Assembly (NCBI GenBank): GCA_964019425.1
Contig: OZ025815.1
Location: forward strand, 62,001 to 126,000
Length of the DNA: 64,000 bases
Direction: 5' to 3'
Source of the DNA: Flectonema sp. DT1601
Lineage: Eukaryota > Euglenozoa > Diplonemea > Diplonemida > Diplonemidae
Shown: positions 49,498 to 60,637 of the stretch, one piece after another
How the letters are laid out: each line of letters begins with the position of its first letter
How positions within the stretch are numbered: the first letter of the stretch is position 1
Notes under the pieces: generated by a model
What the model saw: the letters and a program-made list of their open reading frames with translations, nothing else
Told to the model about the DNA's origin: nothing
The model's database searches: none
Made by a program: the position numbers and the translations under genes

Positions 49498-51920
49498 CTA
49501 CCAACAATCATTAGCATTAGAATACACTTCTTCATCTGAGGTTCGCCAAGGATCTACCCCAACTATCGCAGCCCCCATAGGTGGGGGAGGACATATAAAA
49601 CCTTCCGTTGAAGGCTCTGGAAACATCGATTGATTGTTGTCAGGAGGAGGTACGCAAACATTATTCTGTTTTTTTCGTTATGTTGTTTATAAATAAGAGG
49701 CAAAAAAAAAAAAAAATAAAAAAAAAAAAAGTTTGATAAATATCACACCGTAGAGAAACTCCCCTGCAATTCTTGAAAAAGTGTTTCTATATCTAAACAA
49801 GACACTGAAGGAGATCCATTAGGAGGAGCTGCTACTGCGATGTTATGAGCAGGTGGAGGTGGAACAGTTGGATGCTGAACATCAGTATCACTATACCTTT
49901 GAAACAATCCAATATCAAAATGAAATTGAGAAGTACTTTCACTATACTCAAACACATCAACTACATCATCTACTTTGCATTGATCAGATCGACGCGGAGG
50001 TTCTATTTTTCGTTTATGAAGAGGCAACTCTTCTGCCGGAAGATGAGAAGAAGACTTCGATTGAATTCTATTATTTCGATTATTTGAAATATTTCCATTC
50101 ACTGTTAAGACATTACCAGTTACAACTTTAGATGTGGTTGGGGTGCTATTCTTATTTCTCTGACTATTAGTAGTCGGTGGGTTAGCTGAAGGTGTCGGAG
50201 TAGGGAGAGGAGGCTTTTCCTGAAGTTGTGCTTTTTGTTCCTTTTTTATTGCCTTCTTCTTCTTGCGTTCTTCCTCTTTTTCCTGTCGGCGGAGACGTTC
50301 CTTTTCCTTCGTGATTCTACGACGGTCTTCTTCCCGCGCACGTTCTTCCTTCAGCCGTTTGTCGACTTCCTCTTTGATCCGTCTGTCTGTTTTTTCCTTT
50401 TCTCTAATTACTGTTTCGCGTTCAATACGAAGCCTTTCTCGTTCATCTGCTTCACGAAGTTCCCTTTCTCGTCGATCCCTCTCTCTTAACTCTTGAAGTT
50501 TCCTGAGTTCCTCTTTGCGTTCTCTCTTCTCCCTCTCCTTGCGCTCTTTTTCTTCTTTCAGTCTTAAAGCTTCCCCTTTCTCTAAGGCTTCTCGTTCTCG
50601 TTGCTCCTCTTCTTCCCGTTTTCGATTTTCTGCTACTTGAGTTGAAGCCTTGTTGAATTCTTCAATCTGATTTGTTTTGTTGTTTTGATTCCTAAAAAAG
50701 ACATTTTAAAGTTAGCGATTGATATGGTAATCACATACAGCCTTCACCGGGTCCTCCTCCAACATCTTTGAAAATGGTATTTGCATCTGCGGTTGACGCG
50801 TTGGTTCCGGTGTTGGTTTCTTCTTCTTTTTTTTACCGTTGGCAGTTTTCTTTTTCGGGGCCTTTTTTGCCGTCGGTTTTGAAGCATGTGACCCCTCAAT
50901 ATATGAAACAACTTCAAAGTTTTGAGGATGAGATACGAGTCTAAATAAAAGCTGCCTAGCGTCATCCTGCTCTGGGTTGATGGAGAGAAGTTGTGAAATG
51001 TCATTCGAGGATCGCTTGAACTCACTTAGTTCAAGAAATGCTTTAGCACGTCTGTACAATGCTTTTATATCTGAGTTCTTTGTTTGTAAAACTTTTGAGC
51101 AATCAAGGACTGCGTTGGATAAATATTCTATCCTTTGCTCTTGATCTTCTATCTCTTCAGAAGCCATAAATAATGAACACAGGGCTCTGTTACTAAAATA
51201 CGTCAATCGAGAGGCGTCGAGCTGACAAGAACATTCTATCGCTTGAGTGTACTTTTCATTAGCAAGGTCCCATCTCTTTTCACGGAAAAGATTATTTCCT
51301 TCCTCTTTAAGTTTTATTGCTTGGTTTAAAACAGCCTTGTAAGGATCCGCATGAGCTAACGCAGTCCTCATTTGAGGAACGCTACTAAAACCAGCCTCTA
51401 TGAGACTCGGGGATTCTCCAACTACAGCAACACGCTTCATTAAAACATTTACAGAAGCCCAAAAGAAAAGAGCTAAAGAATGAGCAGACGATGTTGTAAT
51501 TCCGTGGATCAGAGTACCTTCACCGTCATCTGTAAAAGTATAGACAGCATTATCTCGTTCACAAGCATAACACTGTTTGCTGTGATCAAGTATTGAGAGA
51601 TTAACGCTGGCTTGGAATATAGAGTCGTCAAATTGTATCGAAGTAGTGTCAGTTTTTAGTTGTTCACTGAATACGTGTTTAGCACAAAGTAAAGCATCAT
51701 ATAAATTAATTGGTTTCAAATGATCTGAAAACGACTCAAGGTATGCACCCTGGCCGTACATTTGGGAGAATTTCACTCCAAGTTCGTACAAAACTTGATT
51801 TTGATCAATTTTTATTATTTCTCCTTTCTGTCCATCATCCAACCGATTCCAGAGTTTGGCCAACATGCCTCTCTCCACTTCAGGTATTACATACCTAGAA
51901 GGGGCAGTGAGTGTCGGCAT
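49498..51920 (-). CDS. Three-exon TPR protein with long charged helix, 755 residues
   Basis: Exons: 50739-51920 (394 codons), 49749-50666 (306) and 49498-49665 (55 plus stop). Intron 1 starts GCT|GTATGT, has a C-T-A-A-C branch-like motif and ends AAATCAG (72 bases, phase 0). Intron 2 starts ACG|GTGTGA and ends AAAAACAG (83 bases, phase 0). A nearer acceptor (TTTTTTAG at 50692) would break the frame. The product has an N-terminal domain with a C-Y-A-C-E-R pair, about three TPRs (A-I-K-L-K-E-E-G-N-N-L-F-R near 200), a Lys-rich linker, a roughly 170-residue Glu/Arg/Lys single helix, a Pro/Ser linker and a C-terminal Pro-rich end finishing N-D-C-W. TPRs with this E-G-N pattern often bind Hsp70/90 tails. 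Family not recognised. Confidence 0.65.
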
Positions 51921-54221
51921 AGTAAGGTAAAATCTATTCTTCCTTTTTCTTATCTACAATTGATGAAAAGGTCGAAAGGCTCTTCTTTGTAACTCTCTAG
52001 TAAGGCATTGTTTATATATATTTTCCTTCTTACAGACAATCCCCCTGTTGAAAAATTGGATTTAAAAAAAAGAAAATCCAAAGTTCGTATTCACCTAAAG
52101 CACGCACCCACATTATTATTAACACCTGGGATTATTAATGACAAATGTCGGGAGTCTAACTATCACGCAACACATACAAAACCAAAAAGAGCGGATACAA
52201 GTGAACTACAAGGGGGGTGTTGTGGCATGAGTGCAATTGCACAAGTGAGTGAGATTATTTTCAAAAAAAATTTATTTTTTTTATTATTATCATTTTTCTC
52301 TTTTCTCTTTTTTTTTTTTTTTTTTTTGTCCCTCCCTCCTCTTCTTTCGCTACTTCTCAACTCAACAAACTACTAACGTAATTGAAGTGATACCTTAACT
52401 AAGTAAGAGAAGGTAGTCTGCTGTACGAAGTTTACAAAGCGACTGATTCGCAGTCAGTAAATAAAAAACTTCATTCGCAACCAGAATGAAAAGAGTGTGA
52501 GGAAGAACATTACTTTCTTCTGAATTGGGTTTGAACTTTTTTTTTGGGATAAATCCTCCGGCTGATAATTTGAAACAGCTCAAAAGATAAGTAACCAGGT
52601 ACTGAGAAGTATGAAAGAAGAAGATCATATATCTGTGGGAACTATTGTTGTGATGAAGTATCATTTCACAACATCCGTTAATGGGATACGATAACAACTT
52701 ATAAACATCTGTTAAGTCTGTTCTCTAATCAATAGTATATTATAGTGTAGAAGTCAATAATTAATGACTGGTGGGACTTGGATAAATAAATCTCTGTTAT
52801 CATTATAACTGGATTCTGTCCACACAAAATCGCATGTTATAAATAAACTACCAGAGAAAGAAATGCTGTCAAGTCAAATTGACCCGGGGACCGCGCACTA
52901 CAGGTTGAGCATCCCATAGCATAACATCAGTTAAACGATACGGTAACAGCTTATAAACCATTATGTGTTACGTCTATTCTCTAATCAATATTATAGTGTA
53001 GAAGTCAATAATTGAACACTGGTGGGTAACTTGATACTAATATTAAATGGTGGGGGAGTGATTTATCAGAAATAATATTCATTCACCAACACTGATGGAT
53101 AACTTAACCAAAATCAGAAACGGTTTTCCGGTTCAGACTTCTTCTCGTGGTAAAACTTTATTAAAAAAAACTTAAAGAAAAATAATAATAATAATTAAAC
53201 TCTGCCACGTACACCCCGATGGTTGTTTTATTTTTATTTTTCATTTTTTTTGGATTCTTCTCACCAGAAATAGCTTCTTATAATGAGTGAGTCCATATCG
53301 GAGTGACAGGGTCGCCAAACAGGTGTGAAATGTATTCAGATTAAGCAGTGATTAATAATAATTGTTAGGATAATATTTAAAGGTAATTAAGAGACAGGAG
53401 GCAAGTAATAATTTATTCTCTTTATTTTCCTGTCGTTTTTGGTCGACAATTTTGAACACTTCTCTCGATGTTTCTTTGTCTTCCTTTTTTTTTTTTTTGG
53501 AGGGAAAGCAATCTCAAGACTTCGCAAAAAGAAATAATAATCCCCGAATTACACAACCGAATATATAAGTACTGAACACGTACATCTCGAAAAAATATTT
53601 TAATAACTTTCTTTCGTTTAGTCAATAAAAGGGGGTTTGGGAGGAGGAACAGAAACCGAACTAGATCACACAAAACAAGATTGCCGTCGTTTGACAGCGC
53701 ATTATTGCAACATAAAGACAACGGGTAAAGGGAGGGGACTGAGAATACAAATAATTCGATAATAGAAGCAAAGTTAAGACAGTACAAATCTTAACCAGAA
53801 AATAGTGACAGCGTGCAAGGAAAGAGCCGCAACTATTTTCTTTTCTTTTTTTTTTTCTTTTTCTCTAAATTTATTAACAAAAAAAACAAAAAAGTTTTTG
53901 ACAATATAAAAAAACATTAACAATAACCGACAAGGTGATCGATTCAACGAAGAAAACGATTCTCCAGTAGGAAGTCACCTGACATGTAAATAACAAAAAG
54001 AATATTTAAAAAAAAAAAAAAACATATAAAACTAATGATCCTCTTTAATTTATTAACGTGACTTGTATTCTCACACTACGGTAGTCGGATTAGTATTTTT
54101 TAGCAAACTTTTTTTTGCCGTCCTTTTTGTAATTCGAAATTTTCCATCTCCAATTTTCCAGTAAAAAATGTTTACATCAACGACGTTGTTATTTTATTCC
54201 ATTCACTGCGATCAATGAACT
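51921..54221. other. 2.3-kb gap without a supported gene
   Basis: Contains T runs near 52308-52327 and 53487-53498 and a diverged direct repeat of about 100 bases (52672-52775 and 52925-53026). The frame at 53422-53787 is low-complexity and not called. Confidence 0.5.
52672..53026. repeat. Diverged direct repeat of about 100 bases
   Basis: 52672-52775 and 52925-53026 share long blocks, including TTATAGTGTAGAAGTCAATA and TTCTCTAATCAAT, at roughly 80 percent by eye. Right after the first copy, 52774-52793 is an exact 20-base match to 16200-16219 in the gene-poor stretch, so it may belong to a dispersed family. Confidence 0.65.
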
Positions 54222-57200
54222 CTATGGCGGAGGTGTTTTTGTATGACGGCGACGAGGTGAGGTTGCAAGGATAGACCCCTGCGAGTGTGGAGTACCAACT
54301 GTTGTTGAGTACGATGAAGGAGGAAGGCGAAGACGTGATAGTTCAGAATTTACTTCATCTGTAAGAGTAAGCCCAAGAGCGAACTCATCAGTCACAGCTG
54401 GTTGATCTCTACATCTATCAAGTAGTTTACTCAAAACAATAACATCTGCAGCACGAGCAGAAACACCTGAATAGCGAGCATCAGAAAGCGTTTTTAACTT
54501 ATCATGTGCCTGCTTTAAACTCGTAGCATAATCTGTACTAGCTCTAAGTGATCCTTGAATCTTACTGGAAGATACTGCAGCTTTTGTACTTAAGGAAGCC
54601 TCTAAGACTTCTCTTCTATTTGAGATGTCATCTATAAGTTCACTTGTCTTTTGTCTAATTTGATGTCTTGCTCTGTGTTCTGCTTCACGAAGTGAGCTTC
54701 CTTGAGATTGTAGCTGAGCAATACCTGCTTCCATTCGAACTATCTTTGTTGCGATTTGCTTTTCTTGTACTGCTAAGTGACTCTGTATGTTTGCAAGTAG
54801 TTCACTCAACTGTTGATATCTCTTACCAATACGTCTTCCAGAGTCCGCACATAATTTACATCGAAGTTCTTCATCATCGACGCAGTATAAAACTAATTCT
54901 TCAGAAGGATGGATTGGACACATTACTATTGAAGCATTCTCCATCATATCAAAGCTGACGCTGGTTAATAATGGAGCTGGTGGAGGAGGAGGTGGTGTCA
55001 TTGGTACAAGTTGTTTTGAATTCGAATATCCAATTCGTTCAGCAATTTCAAGATTCCGATTTGGAGAACTTAAAATAACAGGAGCTGCAGGTCTCATCGT
55101 CGACTTAACAGAAAGATAAACAAGATAGCGAGGGATTACTCTTTGTGGGTTGTGAAGAGCATATTTAGTTGCAGTAGCTGCTTCTGTAGGTGTTCTGTAA
55201 TAAGTGTAGTCCATACCAACAGTGTCAGCTGAGTAAGCAGAAGCAGCTTGTGAAGATGACATTGGGTAAGGGCCACAATATTTATTTACCATTCGATACA
55301 AAGCTGCTGTTGATGCTGTTGAAACTCTCGTTACTCTTCCAACTAACACTTCACATAATAATAACATTACGCTATCACCAGCACTTTTAGCAGCCGCGTC
55401 TATATTCGCTTCAGTACTGAATAGAAGACATTTACTCCTCCTCATCTCTGCTGAGAATCCGCTTTCCATGATCTCAGAAATACTTGGTAGAGTCAAACCA
55501 GCATAATATAAAACTTTAGGATGTGGAGCACCTTGTTCTAATTTCGTCTTTGAGGTATTATATTGTTGGTTTACAGTCTTCGATGCCGTTAGTTGAAATA
55601 TTTTCTTAACTTCAAACGTTCCATCTCCACAAGTAGTAGTAAGCCTTAGTACTTCACAAACCCTGTTGTAATCAGGTGAACCAATATCTAATAACGATCT
55701 CATTCCTTTAACACGAGCTCTTGTTGCTGACTCAACAATACTTGAAGGAGAGGTTGGTGTTTGTGGATCAGACCCAAGGTCCATAAAGTCTTTCTTGCTA
55801 GCTGATAGAGCCGGAGAAGAAATCGCAGGCTGGTTTTTAGATACTCGCTCGTGCCAAATATTTACTATACGAAGTGCATCAAGGTGACTGAACTTAAGAG
55901 TGGTTGTGACGATAGACATTATATGATCTTCTGAGGCGTGTGATATTTCTGAAATATTAGTTCCGTGTTGAGAAAGTGATTTCTTAAAAGACATCCAAAG
56001 TTCTTTTGAACTCGTTACCTCCTCACGAACACTGCTGTCATCACGACTGGTTCGTGTGCTGCTCTGGCTGGTCCGTTTGAAAGACTTTTCCTTCTTCGAT
56101 TTCTGCTCCTTTTCCTTCCCTTTTTCTTTTTCCTTTTCTTCACGCCCTCTCTCTCTCTCCCTTTCCTTGGCTTCGCGATCTCTGGCTCTCTTGTGAGCTG
56201 CGGCCTTTTCTTCAGCTTGCAAAATGTCGTTGTGCCCCTCTCGGAACTTTCTAGTTATGCGATACCAGGCGTCTGATTCATTTGTTTTGGTAGTGTGCCG
56301 ATCATCTGACTGGTTGCCGTGAACTTTGCGAATCTTACGATCGATGTGTTCCTTTACATCTTCAAATGCTCTCCTGATCAAAGATTTAACATTCGAAAAT
56401 TTATTAACTTCGTTATCCAACAGGTCCTGTCGACCTTGTTCTTCCTTCATCTCACACCTGTTGAGGGCAGTTCCGTCGAAGGATGCTTGTTGTTGCTGGG
56501 GCTGGGTTTGTAGATGCTGTTGCAATTGCTCTTGTTGCTGATGTTGTTGTTGCTGATGTTGTTGTTGTTGCTGATGTTGTTGTTGTTGTTGTTGCTGCTG
56601 TTGTAGCAACTGCTGCTGGAATTGCTCCTGCTGTTGTTGTTGTTGCAGTCGCTCAAGACGCTGTTTTTCCAGTTCTATTTGTTGTTGTTGTTGCTGCTGC
56701 TGCTGTTGAACCTGCATCTGTTGCTGTTGCTGTTGCTGCTCCAGTTGTAGTTGTTGCTCTGATTGCTGTTGCTGTTGCAGCTGTTGATCTGCTGCCAGTA
56801 GTTCTGTTCCTGGTTCGTCTTGTGCTGGCATCGGTGGAGTACCTGGTGAAGTAATTCCTTGTGTATTCTCTTGATTTGTTTCGCTAAATGTAGGCCTCAG
56901 AATCCCCATCCCCGGAGTTGTGGGTGTGACAGGCACACTAACTACCTCGGGTACATTAGGAAATGGGTTTTCGCTAGTTGGTGTCTCCAAAGGAGCATCT
57001 GCTGGCAGTTCTTCGGGTACCTTCAGAGTTGTCTCTGGGGCAGTAGTCGCCGCTGGGGCAGTTGTTGGTGCCGATGGATTAGTTGGAGTAGCTGGAGGAG
57101 GAAGTGGACCAGATCCAGGGCTAACAGCAGGTACTAATACTGAAGGAGTTCTTGGAGAAACAGGGGGCTTATTTGCAGGTACTAATCGCGTGAAGTCGAC

Positions 57201-58703
57201 CTTCATCGTCTGATTAGCATCGTTACTCAAAACTACCTGCACGGCAATATCCTCAACATAGTTGCTGACAACTCCGATTCTATCAGTTTCTCTTACTCTA
57301 ACTCTGGCTCCCAAAGGCGGCAGCTTTTTAACTTTGCTGATGGGGTACGGCCCAGGTGGATGGCTTGTCTTCCAATGAGGGTCAGGGATCATGATATAAT
57401 TCTGACCTTCAGTTCTTGTTATGACTCCTCTCCCGTTTAATTCAGGGTTTGCAGTGTTGGTAATAATAACACCTCGGGGTGGTCCACTTGGTACTGCTGC
57501 TTTGTTTCCTTTCTTTCCTCCTCCTGCCTTCTTGCCGTCCTTGCCACCCTTCGTAGCAATTCTAGGAATACCTGACATGGACTTTGTCCCAAATATAGCA
57601 GAAGCAGTACGAGAAGCATCCGTATGAGGAACACCCTTCGCTCCAAGAAGCATTGATTGGTGCGTGGGTGTTTTTGAACGAAGGCCGGGAGAGGGAAGTC
57701 TTATTGAGGATTCACGTTGTGGGGATTGAAGAGCTAGATTCCTAGCGCTATTGAGGCTGACACCCTTTCCACCCCCTTTACCTTTACCTTTACCTTGAGA
57801 CTGTAGTACAGGCGTCGAACTGAAACTTGGTGTCCCTCCCCCAAGATTAGCTCCACGACCTTTTCCCGTCGGAGTTCTGGGAGGTTCCCGTCCCTTTATT
57901 GGTGTTCGTGGAGGTTGTCCTTTACCCACAGGGGTCTCATAAGGTTGAAGAGTGCCACCACGACCCTTGCCCGAAGTATCAGAAGGCTGAGGAGTACCAC
58001 CACGACCCTTACCCACAGAAATTTCAGAAGGCTGAGGAGTGGCACCACGACCCTTGCCCGAAGTATCAGAAGGCGGAGGAGTGCTGCCACGACCCTTACC
58101 TCCTTTACCTACTGAGCGAGGTGTGCTTGGTATTTCCTGTCCCCTTCCATTCCTTTGACCTTTTCCTCCCTTACTGAATGAAGAAGCTATCGTTTTCTTC
58201 CCTAATCCCTTACCTGAAGCACTAAGTGGAGTTCCTGGAATCAGTAGATTTGATACCCCTCTTGGTAGAGGTGTTGTTGAAGGTCTTCCTTGAGGTGTTG
58301 AAGGTGGGAAAGTTCCGACATCTGCTCCTCCACCGACATTTGATTGAGTCTCGTCCTTTTTAGGAGGAGGCTTAGATTTGAAAGGATTTCTTATCCAACT
58401 TTTGCGCTTTTCGATCTTCGGTGATAGTGACCCTGCTCTGCTAAAACTCTTAGTGCTTTTTACATCATCATCATCTGCAGCAGGGGCTGGGATGGGTAGT
58501 CCAGTTGGAGTCGGAGGTATTACCTGACCTGAAACAGCTCCTGGAGACGGAATTGTGTTTGCGTAAACTGGTACTTCACCTCCTTCTTCATCATCACCTG
58601 CTCCTTGTTGATCATCTCCCTCAGCTTGCCCTCCAGACTTTTGCGTGTCCTTCTTATCTTTCCTTGGCTTCTTTTTACCAAATGGATTTAACTGAAACCC
58701 CAT
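54222..58703 (-). CDS. Large PARP-like/B-box protein with lost PARP active site
   Basis: 1493 residues. Order: disordered Pro/Lys/Gly N-terminus with G-K-G-R-G repeats (about 195-285); a KOW/SH3-like barrel (460-510); Gln-rich tract (638-740); charged helix (810-875); PARP-like domain (1015-1200); B-box zinc finger (C262 group at 1262-1286: C-x2-H, C-x2-D, C-x2-C); coiled coil (1290-1430); Pro-rich end. The PARP fold is shown by F-E-V-K-K-I-F, L-Y-Y-A-G-L-T-L-P-S-I-S-E-I, M-L-L-L-C-E-V-L-V-G and Y-A-L-H-N-P-Q-R-V-I-P-R-Y-L-V-Y. The H-Y-E triad is absent: Tyr-Ala replaces Trp-His-Gly, no G-I-Y-F-A, and Lys replaces the catalytic Glu. It is probably a non-catalytic ADP-ribose or partner-binding scaffold. 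The acceptor TTTCTAACAG ends 9 bases before the ATG. Confidence 0.75.
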   Translation of the reverse strand: MGFQLNPFGKKKPRKDKKDTQKSGGQAEGDDQQGAGDDEEGGEVPVYANTIPSPGAVSGQVIPPTPTGLPIPAPAADDDDVKSTKSFSRAGSLSPKIEKRKSWIRNPFKSKPPPKKDETQSNVGGGADVGTFPPSTPQGRPSTTPLPRGVSNLLIPGTPLSASGKGLGKKTIASSFSKGGKGQRNGRGQEIPSTPRSVGKGGKGRGSTPPPSDTSGKGRGATPQPSEISVGKGRGGTPQPSDTSGKGRGGTLQPYETPVGKGQPPRTPIKGREPPRTPTGKGRGANLGGGTPSFSSTPVLQSQGKGKGKGGGKGVSLNSARNLALQSPQRESSIRLPSPGLRSKTPTHQSMLLGAKGVPHTDASRTASAIFGTKSMSGIPRIATKGGKDGKKAGGGKKGNKAAVPSGPPRGVIITNTANPELNGRGVITRTEGQNYIMIPDPHWKTSHPPGPYPISKVKKLPPLGARVRVRETDRIGVVSNYVEDIAVQVVLSNDANQTMKVDFTRLVPANKPPVSPRTPSVLVPAVSPGSGPLPPPATPTNPSAPTTAPAATTAPETTLKVPEELPADAPLETPTSENPFPNVPEVVSVPVTPTTPGMGILRPTFSETNQENTQGITSPGTPPMPAQDEPGTELLAADQQLQQQQQSEQQLQLEQQQQQQQMQVQQQQQQQQQQIELEKQRLERLQQQQQQEQFQQQLLQQQQQQQQQHQQQQQHQQQQHQQQEQLQQHLQTQPQQQQASFDGTALNRCEMKEEQGRQDLLDNEVNKFSNVKSLIRRAFEDVKEHIDRKIRKVHGNQSDDRHTTKTNESDAWYRITRKFREGHNDILQAEEKAAAHKRARDREAKERERERGREEKEKEKGKEKEQKSKKEKSFKRTSQSSTRTSRDDSSVREEVTSSKELWMSFKKSLSQHGTNISEISHASEDHIMSIVTTTLKFSHLDALRIVNIWHERVSKNQPAISSPALSASKKDFMDLGSDPQTPTSPSSIVESATRARVKGMRSLLDIGSPDYNRVCEVLRLTTTCGDGTFEVKKIFQLTASKTVNQQYNTSKTKLEQGAPHPKVLYYAGLTLPSISEIMESGFSAEMRRSKCLLFSTEANIDAAAKSAGDSVMLLLCEVLVGRVTRVSTASTAALYRMVNKYCGPYPMSSSQAASAYSADTVGMDYTYYRTPTEAATATKYALHNPQRVIPRYLVYLSVKSTMRPAAPVILSSPNRNLEIAERIGYSNSKQLVPMTPPPPPPAPLLTSVSFDMMENASIVMCPIHPSEELVLYCVDDEELRCKLCADSGRRIGKRYQQLSELLANIQSHLAVQEKQIATKIVRMEAGIAQLQSQGSSLREAEHRARHQIRQKTSELIDDISNRREVLEASLSTKAAVSSSKIQGSLRASTDYATSLKQAHDKLKTLSDARYSGVSARAADVIVLSKLLDRCRDQPAVTDEFALGLTLTDEVNSELSRLRLPPSSYSTTVGTPHSQGSILATSPRRRHTKTPPP
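57940..58110. repeat. In-frame minisatellite coding for G-K-G-R-G repeats
   Basis: About five imperfect 14-15-codon units encode S-D-T-S-G-K-G-R-G-G-T-P-Q-P and variants within the PARP-like gene. Adjacent copies stay very similar in DNA, which indicates recent expansion. Confidence 0.7.
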
Positions 58704-58834
58704 CTGCCGCCACTGTTAGAAAGTTAATTAAAATAAATACGAAGAGAAAGACCATTCAAAACTATCAAACCTGACAAGGTATTCTTATAAATAATATTAA
58801 CAGAACTGAACTATCGTTAAAAGTGTAAATAATA

Positions 58835-59650
58835 CTACCACGAAGACACTGTATCAGCAGTTTGTAAGGCTTCTTGATGTATTCTGTTATGGAGGGTAGG
58901 TTGTAGTTGTGATCTACTATCTGCTGGTAGACTTTTAATTTGATTATGTTTTTGTTTTAAAGTGTTGCATTCAGTGGTTTTTTGTAATGGAGCAAGAAAC
59001 CTCTGATGACGTGTGAGCATATCCTTCACAAACGATGTCTTTACATCAACACGGTTTATAACAATAGGAGTAGCTGGAGGTGATGGGAATCTAGATTTCA
59101 TCAAATCCATTATTTCCATCAGTTCTGATTGTTTCTGAAGGATGGCATATCGACGTCTTTCTTCTCGTTCTCTTATGTAATAGAAACAATGTTTCTTAAG
59201 TAGTTGTCTTACGAATAATAATTTAATCCTCTCTCTGACTATGCTGCTCTTAAGGATGTTACGACTAAGGAATCCTTGTTCTAAAGTAGTAAGTGATTCC
59301 TTTGAAAGTAATACTGAAGTTGGTGATGATTGTCTGTTTGATGTGCATGACGAGCAGGAAACATCCCTCCCGCAGGTGGCACACTTTCCTGGTCCTGTTA
59401 ACCAGAGTTTGTGTTCATTCTCTGTTTCAAATAAAACATTTTTTTTATAATTCTTTAGCTTACCCAAAGGAGTTGTTTGTGTTGAAGTTTCACAGACATT
59501 AGTTTTGTGTGACATTCCTAATTCATTTATTCTTTTTGTGATTTCATTTCTTTTGCTTCCCCTCAATCCATTAGCCAACACTCCAATAGCCAGACTAATG
59601 TCACGATTACTTATATTTGATGATACTTGAGAGAGGAGTTGACGACCCAT
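58835..59650 (-). CDS. CxxC-motif protein of unknown function, 271 residues
   Basis: Starts M-G-R-Q-L-L-S-Q at 59648-59650; the acceptor TTCTTCTAAAG ends 18 bases upstream, so the ATG 16 codons earlier is rejected. Near residue 90 a C-A-T-C-G-R-D-V-S-C-S-S-C cluster (two C-x2-C pairs) could bind one zinc. The rest is helical and basic, with an R-E-R-E-E-R-R-R helix near 165 and a Gln-rich end. No family recognised. The gene ends 131 bases before the start of the PARP-like gene. Confidence 0.6.
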   Translation of the reverse strand: MGRQLLSQVSSNISNRDISLAIGVLANGLRGSKRNEITKRINELGMSHKTNVCETSTQTTPLGKLKNYKKNVLFETENEHKLWLTGPGKCATCGRDVSCSSCTSNRQSSPTSVLLSKESLTTLEQGFLSRNILKSSIVRERIKLLFVRQLLKKHCFYYIREREERRRYAILQKQSELMEIMDLMKSRFPSPPATPIVINRVDVKTSFVKDMLTRHQRFLAPLQKTTECNTLKQKHNQIKSLPADSRSQLQPTLHNRIHQEALQTADTVSSW

Positions 59651-59978
59651 GTATGAGTGTTTTATGCCCTTTAGAAGAATAGTATAAAAACTTATCATTA
59701 AGATTTAGCTACAAAGCTCTTGAACTAAGCAACTCGTAGACACCCAAATGTAGCTAGACGATCGAAGATAAGGATGTCAAAGAGAGAGGAAATCAACCAG
59801 CAGAAAACTTTTTTTTTCATCATTATTACTTTTTTTTTTTTTCCACTACACGCTCAAACTATTTTTTTTAATTTTTTTTTTTTGACTTTTTTTTTTTTTT
59901 TTTTTTTTCCTAAATTCCATTAGGAATTTCTTGGACTCTTATTTATTTCCCAAACCAGACTTACTTTTATACAGCAAT
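59651..59978. other. Gap with dense T runs
   Basis: 59805-59910 is almost all T. It holds no gene, and lies between the CxxC gene and the 3' end of the small membrane-protein gene upstream. Confidence 0.6.
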
Positions 59979-60467
59979 CTAGGCCTTGTTAGCATTCAGT
60001 TCAACTGAGCACGGTGGATTAAGTTGGTCAGTGTATCTTGCATCCCAAGGCTTGCATAATGTCCATACAGGGGTGTCACTATTTAAAATAAAGTCAGACT
60101 TCCCCGGTATTGACCAATTAAACTTTGTGCCTTTCTTGAGAACAGGACGTACAGTCTTAGAAGAAGCCAAAACCTCATCTAAATCAGAAAGTGTTTTGAT
60201 GCCGGGGACTCTCTTGTGAAAACCACCTTCAAAGTCTTTGGAAGTAACGAATAATTGAACTTTACGACAAGTCGGTAGCTCCGCATCTAAAATATTATGA
60301 ATATGAAGGTATCCCAGTGTCTGTAATGTAACTGCGCTACCAAATAGCCCTGTCACAAACAACCCTCCCTGTACAAGACGAATCGGATATTTTCTTAGAG
60401 CATGTTGGTATGCCTTACCTCCCGCTTCTATAACTTTCTCAGCCCCTTGAACTGCTGCTGCCGGCAT
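59979..60467 (-). CDS. Small single-pass membrane protein, possibly mitochondrial
   Basis: 162 residues. A basic amphipathic start (K-V-I-E-A-G-G-K-A-Y-Q-H-A-L-R-K-Y-P-I-R) leads into one membrane helix (about 32-53: L-V-Q-G-G-L-F-V-T-G-L-F-G-S-A-V). The rest is soluble, with two Cys near C67 and C137 and a P-W-D-A-R-Y end. Length, N-terminus and single helix resemble accessory subunits of respiratory complexes, but no subunit is recognisable, so this is a guess. The acceptor CTGAATCAG ends about 20 bases before the ATG. Confidence 0.6.
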   Translation of the reverse strand: MPAAAVQGAEKVIEAGGKAYQHALRKYPIRLVQGGLFVTGLFGSAVTLQTLGYLHIHNILDAELPTCRKVQLFVTSKDFEGGFHKRVPGIKTLSDLDEVLASSKTVRPVLKKGTKFNWSIPGKSDFILNSDTPVWTLCKPWDARYTDQLNPPCSVELNANKA

Positions 60468-60637
60468 GTTTTTGTTAATAACTAGCTGATTCAGAACAAT
60501 TAGATTTCAAATAACGACAATTAATACACAAATAACACTTACTTTCTTGTTAAAGAAACAATACGTAGTCTTGAAGAAGGTGTAACTATAACGTACTTGT
60601 AAAAGCAGTAATACGAAGTGAACAGTACAATATGGTG

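Noticed and set aside
48417-49633. Plus-strand frames opposite the kinase and TPR genes
   Set aside because: They are complements of minus-strand exons with better-supported products.
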